A stretch of DNA of 50,792 nt from Thalassobacillus_A hwangdonensis (GTDB taxonomy: Bacteria > Bacillota > Bacilli > Bacillales > Halobacillaceae), in contig NZ_JBHTKL010000007.1 of assembly GCF_042675915.1 (NCBI RefSeq), forward strand, positions 1-50,792, read 5' to 3'. The notes under the pieces were generated by a model. The model did not search any database and was not told the DNA's origin. It saw only the letters and a program-made list of their open reading frames with translations. Below are positions 16,118 through 23,433 of the stretch, one piece after another (position 1 is the stretch's first letter; each line of letters begins with the position of its first letter). A program made the translations under genes and the position numbers.

Positions 16118-16139
16118 ACCCGGATGAGATACCTTCTTC
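16088..16139 (+). repeat. 16-bp inverted repeat across the yabG stop codon
   Basis: The last codons of yabG (16088-16103) are perfectly complementary to 16124-16139, leaving a 20-base loop that includes the stop codon. No T-run follows, so it is not a standard intrinsic terminator; it may act as one weakly or stabilise the mRNA end. Confidence 0.65.
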
Positions 16140-16254
16140 ATCGTTCCTGCTCAACGTTATGAGTCCTTTGTCGTGTTTTCGCTGTAAAAAACATACATAA
16201 AATTTCCTGTTTTCGAGATAATAAGAAATAATTAAGAAATAACCGATTATTTCA

Positions 16255-16284
16255 TTGACATTAATTTTGTCATATTGATATAAT
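16255..16284 (+). promoter_or_regulatory. veg upstream promoter P1
   Basis: TTGACA (16255-16260), an 18-base spacer and TATAAT (16279-16284); both hexamers are perfect. Confidence 0.75.
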
Positions 16285-16296
16285 ATAATATTTTGT

Positions 16297-16325
16297 TTGA
16301 CAAAAATTCGGGCGTGTGGTAAAAT
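16297..16325 (+). promoter_or_regulatory. veg main promoter P2
   Basis: TTGACA (16297-16302), a 17-base spacer and TAAAAT (16320-16325). The sequence around it closely resembles the very strong B. subtilis veg promoter. The two promoters stand 12 bases apart in tandem. Confidence 0.85.
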
Positions 16326-16348
16326 TAAAAACAGTGAGGTGGAGTGTA

Positions 16349-16612
16349 GTGGCTAAAACGTTATTCGAGATCAAACAATCCCTTGAAGAGCAAATTGGCA
16401 AGCGTTTGACACTGACTGCAAATGGAGGTCGCCGTAAGACGATTCAGCGTTCAGGCATTCTGGCCGAAACGTATCCATCAGTCTTTATTGTAGAGCTTGA
16501 CCAAGAAGAAAATGCGTTTGAGCGTGTATCATACAGCTATGCAGATGTACTTACAGAGACAGTTGAACTGAACTTCGAAGAAATGAACAAGATGGTACTA
16601 GGTGAGCAGTAA
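16349..16612 (+). CDS. veg: Veg protein
   Basis: An 87-residue Sm-like barrel protein of the Veg family; in B. subtilis it is very abundant in vegetative cells and has been linked to biofilm formation and spore outgrowth. The block NGGRRKTIQRSGILAETYPS and the following VELDQEENAFERVSYSY are diagnostic. The start is GTG 16349 (GTG GCT AAA ACG) because GAGGTGGAG lies directly upstream and residue 2 onward matches the family; the open frame extends further but without similarity. Two tandem strong promoters and a tight terminator make it a single-gene unit. Confidence 0.95.
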   Translation: MAKTLFEIKQSLEEQIGKRLTLTANGGRRKTIQRSGILAETYPSVFIVELDQEENAFERVSYSYADVLTETVELNFEEMNKMVLGEQ

Positions 16613-16635
16613 ACTTCGGTTTACTGCTTTTTTTT
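16605..16635 (+). terminator. terminator of veg
   Basis: A 10-bp stem AGCAGTAAAC/GTTTACTGCT with a stable TTCG tetraloop and a long T-run. The stop codon of veg lies inside the left arm. Confidence 0.93.
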
Positions 16636-16694
16636 ATCAGAAGATATCATAGGTGGGTGTTCCAGTATCATGTAACCCTGACATTATTGTGTCA

Positions 16695-16724
16695 GGATGA
16701 GCGCCTGTGTATGCACCCATACTA
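16695..16724 (+). promoter_or_regulatory. sigma-G promoter of sspF
   Basis: GGATG (16695-16699), 18 bases, then CATACTA (16718-16724). The -10 is the full sigma-G consensus CATnMTA and the -35 differs at one position. A 7-bp hairpin (CCTGACA/TGTCAGG, 16677-16696) overlaps the upstream edge. Confidence 0.6.
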
Positions 16725-16762
16725 AGCATGTCGTAGCTAAGTGATTTCGAAAGGAGCTGCAC

Positions 16763-16948
16763 ATGAGTATGAGCAGACGCAGAGGGATCATGTCCGACCA
16801 ATTGAAAGAAGAAATTGCGAAAGAGCTTGGAATTTACGACACTGTCCAGAATGAAGGCTGGGGCGGGATCAAGTCCAGAGATGCTGGAAACATGGTGAAA
16901 ATGGCCGTCCAGATGGCACAGCGACAGATGGAAAGGGACCACTCCTGA
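16763..16948 (+). CDS. sspF: SspF, alpha/beta-type small acid-soluble spore protein
   Basis: Small acid-soluble proteins coat and protect DNA in the dormant spore and are digested at germination. This 61-residue member has the family pattern KEEIAKELGIYD, GWGGIKSRDAGNMVKMAVQMAQRQM. The helix-turn-helix arrangement and GWG turn are those of the SspF type. GGAG lies 7 bases before the ATG at 16763; a second in-frame ATG is at 16769. It has a forespore sigma-G promoter and its own terminator, between veg and ispE as in B. subtilis. Confidence 0.94.
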   Translation: MSMSRRRGIMSDQLKEEIAKELGIYDTVQNEGWGGIKSRDAGNMVKMAVQMAQRQMERDHS

Positions 16949-16968
16949 CGGGGGTGCTCCCTTTTTTA
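16932..16968 (+). terminator. terminator of sspF
   Basis: An interrupted stem AAAGGGA...TCCCTTT with an inner CACTCC/GGGGTG pairing and a T-run. It starts within the last codons of sspF. Confidence 0.75.
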
Positions 16969-16978
16969 GTTGGAGTTG

Positions 16979-16987
16979 TGGTACAAT
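16979..16987 (+). promoter_or_regulatory. extended -10 promoter of ispE
   Basis: TGG followed by TACAAT (16982-16987) gives an extended -10 35 bases upstream of ispE; no clear -35. Confidence 0.45.
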
Positions 16988-17021
16988 GCTTTCTATGAAC
17001 AAGTTAAAGTAGGTGACTGGT

Positions 17022-17891
17022 ATGAAATTGATGGAGAAGGCCCCTGCCAAAATCAACCTCTCCCTGGACGTGCTACATAAACGGGATGATGGGTTCCATG
17101 AAGTGGAAATGGTGATGACGACGGTAGACCTTGCAGATCGGATTGAGCTGGAATACCTGGATGAGGACCGAATCATCATCGAGTCTGAAAACAGGTTTGT
17201 CCCGAATGACGAACGGAACCTTGCATTTCGCGCAGCAAAATTGTTGAAGGATAAGTACGGGGTTTCAGCCGGGGTAAGGATTTTCATTGAAAAGAATATT
17301 CCCGTAGCTGCAGGACTGGCTGGAGGGAGCAGTGATGCAGCTGCTGTCCTGCGTGGTCTTAACCGCTTATGGGAGCTTGATATTGATACGTCTGAATTAG
17401 CGCTGCTCGGCTCGGAAATCGGTTCTGATGTTACCTTCTGTGTGCTGGGTGGCACGGGACTTGCAAAAGGCAGAGGAGAAAAGGTAACAGAATTACCTGC
17501 GCCCCCACCTTGTTGGGTGGTCCTGGCCAAGCCTTCGATCGGAGTATCCACAGCAACGGTTTATCAAAAACTGGATTTGGAAACGGCAGAGCATCCTCAA
17601 ACCTCGGCCATGATCGATGCGCTTGAAAAAGGTGATTTTGACCAAGTCTGTCAGTCGGTCGGTAATGTACTGGAGTATGTCACGACAAGGCTTCACCCTC
17701 AAGTCAATCAAATCAAAGATCAAATGAGTCAGGCTGGAGCGGATGCCGTACTGATGAGTGGCAGTGGTCCGACTGTCTTCGCCCTCGCGCAGCAGGAAAC
17801 GCGTGCGCAGCGGATATACAATAGCCTCAAAGGCTTTTGTGAAGAGGTTTATATCGTAAGAATGTTAGGAAATCGTCCAGACACTTGCTAA
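17022..17891 (+). CDS. ispE: 4-diphosphocytidyl-2-C-methyl-D-erythritol kinase
   Basis: IspE phosphorylates CDP-methylerythritol with ATP in the MEP route to isoprenoid precursors. The 289-residue GHMP kinase has the EKAPAKINLSLDV substrate region (about 5-17), the ATP loop PVAAGLAGGSSDAAA (94-108) and the late LMSGSGPTVFAL motif. ATG 17022 follows AGGTGA and matches the family's start; a GTG at 17013 overlaps the ribosome site. purR follows after 55 bases with its own promoter. Confidence 0.96.
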   Translation: MKLMEKAPAKINLSLDVLHKRDDGFHEVEMVMTTVDLADRIELEYLDEDRIIIESENRFVPNDERNLAFRAAKLLKDKYGVSAGVRIFIEKNIPVAAGLAGGSSDAAAVLRGLNRLWELDIDTSELALLGSEIGSDVTFCVLGGTGLAKGRGEKVTELPAPPPCWVVLAKPSIGVSTATVYQKLDLETAEHPQTSAMIDALEKGDFDQVCQSVGNVLEYVTTRLHPQVNQIKDQMSQAGADAVLMSGSGPTVFALAQQETRAQRIYNSLKGFCEEVYIVRMLGNRPDTC

Positions 17892-17914
17892 AAACCGTAC
17901 AAATAACGTATAAT
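17885..17914 (+). promoter_or_regulatory. purR promoter (sigma-A)
   Basis: TTGCTA (17885-17890), 18 bases, TATAAT (17909-17914). The -35 overlaps the ispE stop codon. Confidence 0.65.
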
Positions 17915-17934
17915 TAATGAAAATATTCGGTTTT
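17891..17934. promoter_or_regulatory. pair of converging PurBoxes at purR
   Basis: AAAACCGTACAAA (17891-17903) on the plus strand and AAAACCGAATATT on the minus strand (17934-17922) both resemble the PurBox AWWWCCGAACWWT with one or two mismatches. They face each other across 18 bases that hold the -10, the usual paired layout for PurR. This fits negative autoregulation, known for B. subtilis purR. Confidence 0.6.
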
Positions 17935-17946
17935 AGAGGTGTAATA

Positions 17947-18771
17947 ATGAAGCGAAGTGAACGTTTAGTAGCGATGACGAACTACTTGCTCGATCATCCG
18001 CAAGAATTGGTGTCCCTCCCTCACTTTTCAAAAACGTATGATGCTGCCAAATCATCGATCAGTGAAGATCTTGGTATCATCAATCAGATGTTTCAACAGG
18101 AAGGTATCGGTTATTTACAGACAGTCTCCGGTGCTGCTGGTGGAGTGAAGTACATCCCGAAAGCATCGACTTCCTATAGCCAACTGTTCGTACAAGGACT
18201 ATGTGAACGGCTGGAAGATCCGGAACGCTTATTGCCTGGCGGCTACCTGTTCATGAGTGATCTGCTCGGTGAGCCCGGAACTGTGAAAGATATTGGTCGC
18301 TTGTTCGCATCTGCCTTTACAGATAAAGAAGTCGATGTTGTGATGACGGTTGCAACGAAAGGCATTCCGCTTGCCTATGCGGTGGCGAATTATTTGAATG
18401 TACCAGTCGTCATTGCTCGCAGAGATCCAAAGGTAACGGAAGGTTCTACGGTTAGTATCAACTATGTTTCCGGTTCGACACGGAAGATCCAGACGATGGT
18501 ACTTACTAAGCGCAGTCTCACAGAGGGTGCCAATGTACTGATCATTGATGATTTCATGAAAGCCGGTGGGACAATCAACGGTATGCGTAATCTGTTGACG
18601 GAGTTCAATGCGAATGTCGCAGGGATCGGTGTGCTGGCCGAAGCGGAAGATGAAGAGGAGGACAGGGTGGTTAATGATTACCTCTCCCTCGTCCAAATCA
18701 TGAACGTGGATGATAGAAGCAGACAGATTGTCGTGAAACCCGGAAATCTTTTGAATGAGCTGACATCTTAA
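17947..18771 (+). CDS. purR: purine operon repressor PurR
   Basis: PurR represses purine synthesis and transport genes and lets go when PRPP is high. The 274-residue protein has an N-terminal winged helix (about 1-73) and a C-terminal phosphoribosyltransferase-like domain (about 74-274) with the PRPP loop D201-D202-F-M-K-A-G-G-T209, which binds PRPP without catalysis. ATG 17947 follows AGAGGTG. In B. subtilis ridA (yabJ) comes next; here a strong terminator and spoVG follow directly. Confidence 0.96.
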   Translation: MKRSERLVAMTNYLLDHPQELVSLPHFSKTYDAAKSSISEDLGIINQMFQQEGIGYLQTVSGAAGGVKYIPKASTSYSQLFVQGLCERLEDPERLLPGGYLFMSDLLGEPGTVKDIGRLFASAFTDKEVDVVMTVATKGIPLAYAVANYLNVPVVIARRDPKVTEGSTVSINYVSGSTRKIQTMVLTKRSLTEGANVLIIDDFMKAGGTINGMRNLLTEFNANVAGIGVLAEAEDEEEDRVVNDYLSLVQIMNVDDRSRQIVVKPGNLLNELTS

Positions 18772-18785
18772 TATTTTTAGGAATG

Positions 18786-18833
18786 AAAAGCAGAAAGCCT
18801 GTTCTGATGCAGAATGGCTTTCTGCTTTTGTTT
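18786..18833 (+). terminator. terminator of purR
   Basis: A 14-bp perfect stem (18786-18799 with 18816-18829) and an additional TTCT/AGAA pairing inside the loop, followed by T-rich sequence. Confidence 0.9.
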
Positions 18834-18880
18834 ATGGATTTGTTAAAATTTTTCAGATTTAAAAAAATTTTTGAAAAAAT

Positions 18881-18909
18881 GAAGGAATTTTTACTGTTTT
18901 GTGGAATTA
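18881..18909 (+). promoter_or_regulatory. sigma-H promoter of spoVG
   Basis: GAAGGAATT (18881-18889), an 11-base spacer, GTGGAATTA (18901-18909): every consensus position of RnAGGAWWW-N11-RnnGAATWW is met. The A/T tract just upstream (18840-18880) is of the sort AbrB binds at B. subtilis spoVG. Confidence 0.88.
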
Positions 18910-18946
18910 TGTGTAATAAGTTCCTAGGACAAAGGTGGTGAAATTA

Positions 18947-19237
18947 ATGGAAGTGACTGACGTAAGACTGCGACGCGTTAATACCGAAGGAAGAATGCGA
19001 GCAATTGCTTCTATTACTCTGGATCAAGAATTTGTGGTCCATGATATCCGCGTTATTGATGGTAACAATGGTCTTTTCGTAGCGATGCCAAGCAAACGGA
19101 CTCCGGATGGAGAATTCCGTGATATCGCGCACCCGATCAATTCGAACACTCGTGGGAAAATTCAGGATGCAGTTCTTGAAGAATACCATCGTGTTGGAGA
19201 GACTGAGGTTGAATACGAAGAAGCCGGAGCATCATAA
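18947..19237 (+). CDS. spoVG: SpoVG, regulator of septation and sporulation
   Basis: A 96-residue SpoVG protein, a small dimeric nucleic-acid-binding regulator. In Bacillus it affects asymmetric division and cortex formation; in other Firmicutes it binds DNA or RNA. The core MEVTDVRLRRV, VVHDIRVIDG and FVAMPSKRTPDGEFRDIAHP blocks are present, with a short acidic C-terminus. ATG 18947 has AAAGGTGG 8 bases upstream. It stands alone between two terminators and has a textbook sigma-H promoter. Confidence 0.96.
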   Translation: MEVTDVRLRRVNTEGRMRAIASITLDQEFVVHDIRVIDGNNGLFVAMPSKRTPDGEFRDIAHPINSNTRGKIQDAVLEEYHRVGETEVEYEEAGAS

Positions 19238-19259
19238 TAGGATAGAGAGACATCAGGGG

Positions 19260-19291
19260 GTCTAACTTCAAAGAGGTTAGGCTTCTTTTTT
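19260..19291 (+). terminator. terminator of spoVG
   Basis: GTCTAACTTC (19260-19269) pairs with GAGGTTAGGC (19273-19282), two G-U pairs included, with a T-run. Confidence 0.85.
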
Positions 19292-19327
19292 ATGGAAGTT
19301 TGCTGGTTACATTTACATAGTAGCATA

Positions 19328-19370
19328 AAGGCTCACCCCCAATCTCGAGATACGGAAGGGTGGGCTTTTT
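19328..19370 (+). terminator. second terminator-like hairpin, upstream of glmU
   Basis: AAGGCTCACCC (19328-19338) pairs with GGGTGGGCTT (19358-19367) and ends in five T residues. It stands 37 bases past the spoVG terminator with no gene between them, so it is either a back-up or a leader hairpin. Confidence 0.65.
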
Positions 19371-19457
19371 CGTATAGCGGGAAAATGCGTAAATCTTCTG
19401 GATTTCAGATCAGGTGAAATTAATAATCGGTTCCATTAAGACTATGGTGGGGTATTG

Positions 19458-19486
19458 TTGAAATGGGCGGAATTTTAAGATATGAT
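19458..19486 (+). promoter_or_regulatory. glmU promoter (sigma-A)
   Basis: TTGAAA (19458-19463), 17 bases, TATGAT (19481-19486), 33 bases upstream of the glmU start. Confidence 0.7.
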
Positions 19487-19518
19487 TTTTAATGGATAAT
19501 CAGGATGGAGGTTACTTC

Positions 19519-20898
19519 ATGACAAATCGATTTGCAGTAGTGCTTGCCGCAGGTCAAGGCACACGGATGAAGTCAAAGCTTTACAAAGTTTTGCATCCCG
19601 TATGTGGAAAACCTATGGTTCAGCATGTTGTAGACCAATTGAATAAACTTGATTTAGAAGAATTGATTACTGTTGTAGGTTTTGGAGCGGAAAAAGTCCA
19701 GGACCAGTTAGGTGAAGACAGTCATTATGTCGTTCAGGAAGAGCAGCTGGGTACTGGGCATGCAGTACTGCAGGCGAAAGATATATTAGCACATAAAGAA
19801 GGAACAACAGTCGTGGTATGTGGAGACACTCCATTGTTGACTGGTGAAACGCTGCAGCAATTGCTCGATCACCATGATCGTAAGGGAGCTAAGGCTACTA
19901 TCCTTACTGCCCACGCAGAGGATCCTTCAGGCTACGGACGTGTGGTTCGCAGCTCAGATGGACAAGTGGAGCGGATCGTCGAGCATAAAGATGCAGACGA
20001 GCAGGAGCGCGCAATAAAAGAAATCAATACAGGAACGTATTGCTTTGATAATGCATCGTTGTTCGCTGCTTTGGAGAATGTGTCGAATGACAATGTACAG
20101 GGTGAATATTACTTGCCGGATGTTATCGAAATTCTGAAAGCAGGCAATGAAACAATCGATGCTTATCAGACAGACACCTTTTCGGAGACATTGGGCGTCA
20201 ATGATCGTGTAGCGCTTGCTCAGGCAGAAACTTTGATGAAGAAGCGCACGAATGAGCAGCATATGCGAAACGGCGTTTCTCTTATCGACCCGGAAAACAC
20301 TTACATCAGTCCAGACGCTAAAATCGGTCAGGATGTCGTGATCAAGCCTGGGTGTGTGATCGAAGGGCAAACCGTTATCGAAAATGATGCCATCATTGGT
20401 CCTCATACGACGTTGACCAATTGTGAAGTTGGCGAAGCTGCTGTCATCCGACAGAGTGTCGCTTCAGATAGTAAAATCGGCAAACGTGTTCAAATCGGAC
20501 CATTTGCACATATCCGTCCGAATTCTGATTTGGGTGATGAAGTGAAGATCGGCAATTTCGTAGAAGTGAAGAAAGCGACTTTCGGTGATGGAAGTAAAGC
20601 TTCTCACTTAAGTTATATCGGCGATGCTGAAGTAGGAACAGGTGTAAATATCGGCTGCGGCACGATCACCGTCAACTATGATGGACAGAATAAACACCTT
20701 ACTACGATTGAAGATGATGCATTCATCGGATGCAACTCGAATCTGATTGCTCCTGTAAAAGTCGGTAAGGGTGCATACGTTGCTGCAGGCTCCACAATCA
20801 ATGAGGATGTACCTGCTGAGGCGTTATCGATCGCAAGGTCCCGTCAAACGAACAAAGAAGGCTATGCTTCAAAAATAAAAAACATTAAAAAAGACTAA
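19519..20898 (+). CDS. glmU: bifunctional GlmU, N-acetylglucosamine-1-phosphate uridyltransferase
   Basis: GlmU acetylates glucosamine-1-phosphate and couples it to UTP, giving UDP-GlcNAc for peptidoglycan and teichoic acids. The 459-residue protein has an N-terminal nucleotidyltransferase domain with LAAGQGTRMKS (about 9-19) and a C-terminal left-handed beta-helix made of hexapeptide repeats (about 250-440) with the acetyl-CoA site. The length is standard. ATG 19519 follows GATGGAGG. prs follows after 16 bases, probably in the same transcript. Confidence 0.97.
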   Translation: MTNRFAVVLAAGQGTRMKSKLYKVLHPVCGKPMVQHVVDQLNKLDLEELITVVGFGAEKVQDQLGEDSHYVVQEEQLGTGHAVLQAKDILAHKEGTTVVVCGDTPLLTGETLQQLLDHHDRKGAKATILTAHAEDPSGYGRVVRSSDGQVERIVEHKDADEQERAIKEINTGTYCFDNASLFAALENVSNDNVQGEYYLPDVIEILKAGNETIDAYQTDTFSETLGVNDRVALAQAETLMKKRTNEQHMRNGVSLIDPENTYISPDAKIGQDVVIKPGCVIEGQTVIENDAIIGPHTTLTNCEVGEAAVIRQSVASDSKIGKRVQIGPFAHIRPNSDLGDEVKIGNFVEVKKATFGDGSKASHLSYIGDAEVGTGVNIGCGTITVNYDGQNKHLTTIEDDAFIGCNSNLIAPVKVGKGAYVAAGSTINEDVPAEALSIARSRQTNKEGYASKIKNIKKD

Positions 20899-20914
20899 TT
20901 GGAGGGTATTCCAA

Positions 20915-21868
20915 ATGGCAAATGGATACAAAGATCCATCCTTGAAAGTTTTCTCACTCAATTCGAACCCTGTACTAGCAAAAGAAATCGCAGATAACAT
21001 TGGTACAGAATTAGGGCAATGTACGGTTTCCAGGTTCAGCGATGGCGAAATTCAAATCAACATCGAAGAAAGTATCCGTGGCTGTGATGTGTATGTCGTT
21101 CAGTCCACGTGTGCTCCAGTCAACCAGCACATCATGGAACTTCTGATCATGATCGATGCTTTGAAACGCGCTTCTGCTCGTACCATCAATATCGTCATGC
21201 CTTATTACGGGTATGCACGCCAGGATAGAAAAGCAAGAGCGCGTGAGCCGATCACTGCTAAATTGCTTGCTAACCTGCTACAGACAGCTGGAGCGAGCCG
21301 TGTTCTGATGCTTGACTTGCATGCTCCGCAGATCCAAGGATTCTTTGACATCCCGATCGACCACTTAGTCGGAGTACCACTACTATCCGATTACTTTGAA
21401 GAGAAGCAGTTCGAAGATGTGGTTATCGTATCGCCGGACCACGGAGGCGTAACAAGGGCGAGAAAAATGGCCGATCGACTGAAAGCTCCGATTGCGATCA
21501 TCGATAAACGTCGTCCGCGTCCAAATGTGGCTGAAGTAATGAACATCGTTGGTAATATTGAAGGGAAAACTGCGATTTTGATCGATGACATCATTGATAC
21601 CGCTGGAACGATCACGCTTGCTGCAAATGCACTCGTCGAGAATGGTGCCAAGGAAGTGTATGCATGTTGTACGCATCCGGTACTTTCCGGTCCAGCCATC
21701 GATCGTATCGATAATTCCAAAATCAAGGAACTTGTCGTAACGAATACCATTCCACTCAGCGAAGATAAGAAGAGTGGGAAGATCACTGAGCTTTCTGTTG
21801 CTCCGTTGATCAGTGAAGCGATCATCCGCGTGCACGAACGCCAGTCGATCAGCATCCTGTTTGATTGA
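20915..21868 (+). CDS. prs: ribose-phosphate pyrophosphokinase
   Basis: Makes PRPP from ribose-5-phosphate and ATP, feeding purine, pyrimidine, histidine, tryptophan and NAD synthesis. The 317-residue protein shows the family signature VMPYYGYARQDRKARAREPI, DLHAPQIQGFFDIP and the PRPP loop D224-D225-I-I-D-T-A-G-T232. It follows glmU closely, as in B. subtilis. PurR, encoded 2 kb upstream, senses its product. Confidence 0.97.
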   Translation: MANGYKDPSLKVFSLNSNPVLAKEIADNIGTELGQCTVSRFSDGEIQINIEESIRGCDVYVVQSTCAPVNQHIMELLIMIDALKRASARTINIVMPYYGYARQDRKARAREPITAKLLANLLQTAGASRVLMLDLHAPQIQGFFDIPIDHLVGVPLLSDYFEEKQFEDVVIVSPDHGGVTRARKMADRLKAPIAIIDKRRPRPNVAEVMNIVGNIEGKTAILIDDIIDTAGTITLAANALVENGAKEVYACCTHPVLSGPAIDRIDNSKIKELVVTNTIPLSEDKKSGKITELSVAPLISEAIIRVHERQSISILFD

Positions 21869-21886
21869 TTCGTATAAGGAATTCAG

Positions 21887-21912
21887 GTTTAACACTCAGT
21901 AGGATAGGGAAA
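21887..21912 (+). promoter_or_regulatory. sigma-B promoter of ctc
   Basis: GTTTAA (21887-21892), 14 bases, GGGAAA (21907-21912) follows the sigma-B pattern GTTTAA-N12-15-GGGWAW. The ctc gene is a classical sigma-B target in B. subtilis, so the general stress sigma factor probably exists here. Confidence 0.7.
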
Positions 21913-21956
21913 CATTTAATATTAGATGGTTTTAATTTCTATGGAGGGTGATTAAC

Positions 21957-22610
21957 TTGGCAATTAAACTTAAAGCAAATCAAAGAACAGATCTCAAACA
22001 ATCGACTACCAGAGAACTGCGTCAACACGGTTCCGTGCCAGCAGTTGTGTACGGGAAAGAAAAAGAACCGGTGACGGTTTCAGTCAACAGTATCGAACTT
22101 CTTAAAACAGTTCGTGACGAAGGGAAAAACGCAATCATTTCCCTTAATATAGAAGGAAAGTCTTCGGTAGATGTCATGCTGCATGAATACCAGGTCGATC
22201 CATTGAAGGACGAGCTTGTACACGCTGATTTCTACATCGTGAACATGTCTGAAGAAATGGACGTAGAAGTTCCTGTAAGGCTGGAAGGAGAAGCAGTCGG
22301 CGTGAAAGATGGCGGTGTGCTTCAGCAGCCACTTTATGAACTGGCGATTCGTGCGAAGCCGAATGACATTCCGGAAGAAATTACAGTCGATGTAAGCGAA
22401 TTGTCGATTGGTGACAGCGTGATGGTAAGTGATCTGAAAGAAGCGAAGAACTACGAAATTACTGAAGATCACAACACTACCATCGCATCTGTGACTCCAC
22501 CGGAAGAAATGCCGGAGGAACCAGAAACTGAAGATGAAGATGCTGAGCCTGAAGTCATTAATGAAAAAGATGACGATGGTGAAGGTGATCAGGAAGAAGA
22601 TAAAGAATAA
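21957..22610 (+). CDS. ctc: ribosomal protein L25 / general stress protein Ctc
   Basis: A 217-residue L25/Ctc protein that binds 5S rRNA on the large subunit; in B. subtilis it is induced by stress. The N-terminal L25 domain (about 1-95) is followed by the Ctc-type C-terminal domain with GGVLQQPLYEL. The last 35 residues are almost all acidic, more so than in B. subtilis, which would fit a salt-adapted cell. TTG 21957 is chosen because GGAGGGTGAT lies at the right distance and the family starts with MA; a GTG at 21948 would overlap the ribosome site. Confidence 0.94.
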   Translation: MAIKLKANQRTDLKQSTTRELRQHGSVPAVVYGKEKEPVTVSVNSIELLKTVRDEGKNAIISLNIEGKSSVDVMLHEYQVDPLKDELVHADFYIVNMSEEMDVEVPVRLEGEAVGVKDGGVLQQPLYELAIRAKPNDIPEEITVDVSELSIGDSVMVSDLKEAKNYEITEDHNTTIASVTPPEEMPEEPETEDEDAEPEVINEKDDDGEGDQEEDKE

Positions 22611-22622
22611 AAGAGTGATTCG

Positions 22623-22654
22623 AGGGGCGTGACTAAACAGTTACGCCCCTTTTA
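22623..22654 (+). terminator. terminator of ctc
   Basis: A 12-bp stem AGGGGCGTGACT/AGTTACGCCCCT with a 4-base loop, one G-U pair and a T-run. Confidence 0.93.
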
Positions 22655-22747
22655 TACGTGTCTGCGATGGGGTTTGCTCGACCTTTTCTTCCTCGGGAAT
22701 TTCGAACAGGCATAAGAGGCTTTCAGTTTTAGCAAAGAGATTACGCT

Positions 22748-22777
22748 TTGGTTCCAGACAAATCATTTTGCTATAAT
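22748..22777 (+). promoter_or_regulatory. pth promoter (sigma-A, extended -10)
   Basis: TTGGTT (22748-22753), 18 bases, TATAAT (22772-22777) preceded by TGC, so a -35 plus an extended -10. Confidence 0.75.
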
Positions 22778-22817
22778 AGGTGTTATCAGAAATCGATCGA
22801 AAAGGAAGTTGAACAGA

Positions 22818-23381
22818 ATGAAATGTATCGTTGGTTTAGGTAACCCGGGAAAGAAATATGAAAAAACAAGGCACAACGTTGGTTTTATGGTAATTGATGA
22901 GCTGGCGGACGCCAATAATTGGAATGTGACGCAGGAAAAATTCAAGAGTCTATATACGGTCGAGCATGTCCAAGGTGAAAAGGTGCTGCTGGTCAAACCG
23001 CAAACATACATGAATCTGTCCGGAGAAGCGATCCGGGCATTCGCTGATTATTATGATATTGACCTGGAAGATATTCTTGTCATCTATGATGATCTGGATT
23101 TACCTCCAGGAAAAATCAGACTGAGACAAAAGGGTGGGCACGGTGGCCATAATGGCATCCGTAACACGATCGACCAATTCGGTTCGAAAGACTTCAAGCG
23201 TCTACGCGTAGGAATTGGCAGGCCACAAGGCCGAATGGCAGTTGTCGACTATGTTCTGGGCACTTTCAATGAAGAAGAAAAGCCGGACGTCGAAGACAGC
23301 ATCCAACAGGCTGTCAAAGCATGTGAAGCTTGGATGGATCAGCCTTTTCTTGAAGTAATGAACGTTTACAATCAGTCATGA
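22818..23381 (+). CDS. pth: peptidyl-tRNA hydrolase (SpoVC)
   Basis: Releases peptides from peptidyl-tRNA that drops off the ribosome. The 187-residue protein has the motifs GLGNPGKKYEKTRHNVGF with catalytic H19, LVKPQTYMNLSG, the aspartate in IYDDLDLPPG and GGHNGIRN. ATG 22818 fits the family start; an upstream in-frame TTG at 22809 lies too near the ribosome site. In B. subtilis the gene is spoVC, because a mild mutation blocks sporulation. It has its own promoter; fin follows with a forespore promoter. Confidence 0.96.
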   Translation: MKCIVGLGNPGKKYEKTRHNVGFMVIDELADANNWNVTQEKFKSLYTVEHVQGEKVLLVKPQTYMNLSGEAIRAFADYYDIDLEDILVIYDDLDLPPGKIRLRQKGGHGGHNGIRNTIDQFGSKDFKRLRVGIGRPQGRMAVVDYVLGTFNEEEKPDVEDSIQQAVKACEAWMDQPFLEVMNVYNQS

Positions 23382-23433
23382 GCTTTTATGCAATGCATCA
23401 GTATTGGTATGAAAGCATAAAAATGAGGTATTC

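Noticed and set aside
16637..17551. 304-codon open frame on the minus strand opposite sspF and ispE
   Set aside because: It lies wholly antisense to two certain genes, is rich in Ser/Pro as typical of antisense frames, and has no ribosome site or known motif.
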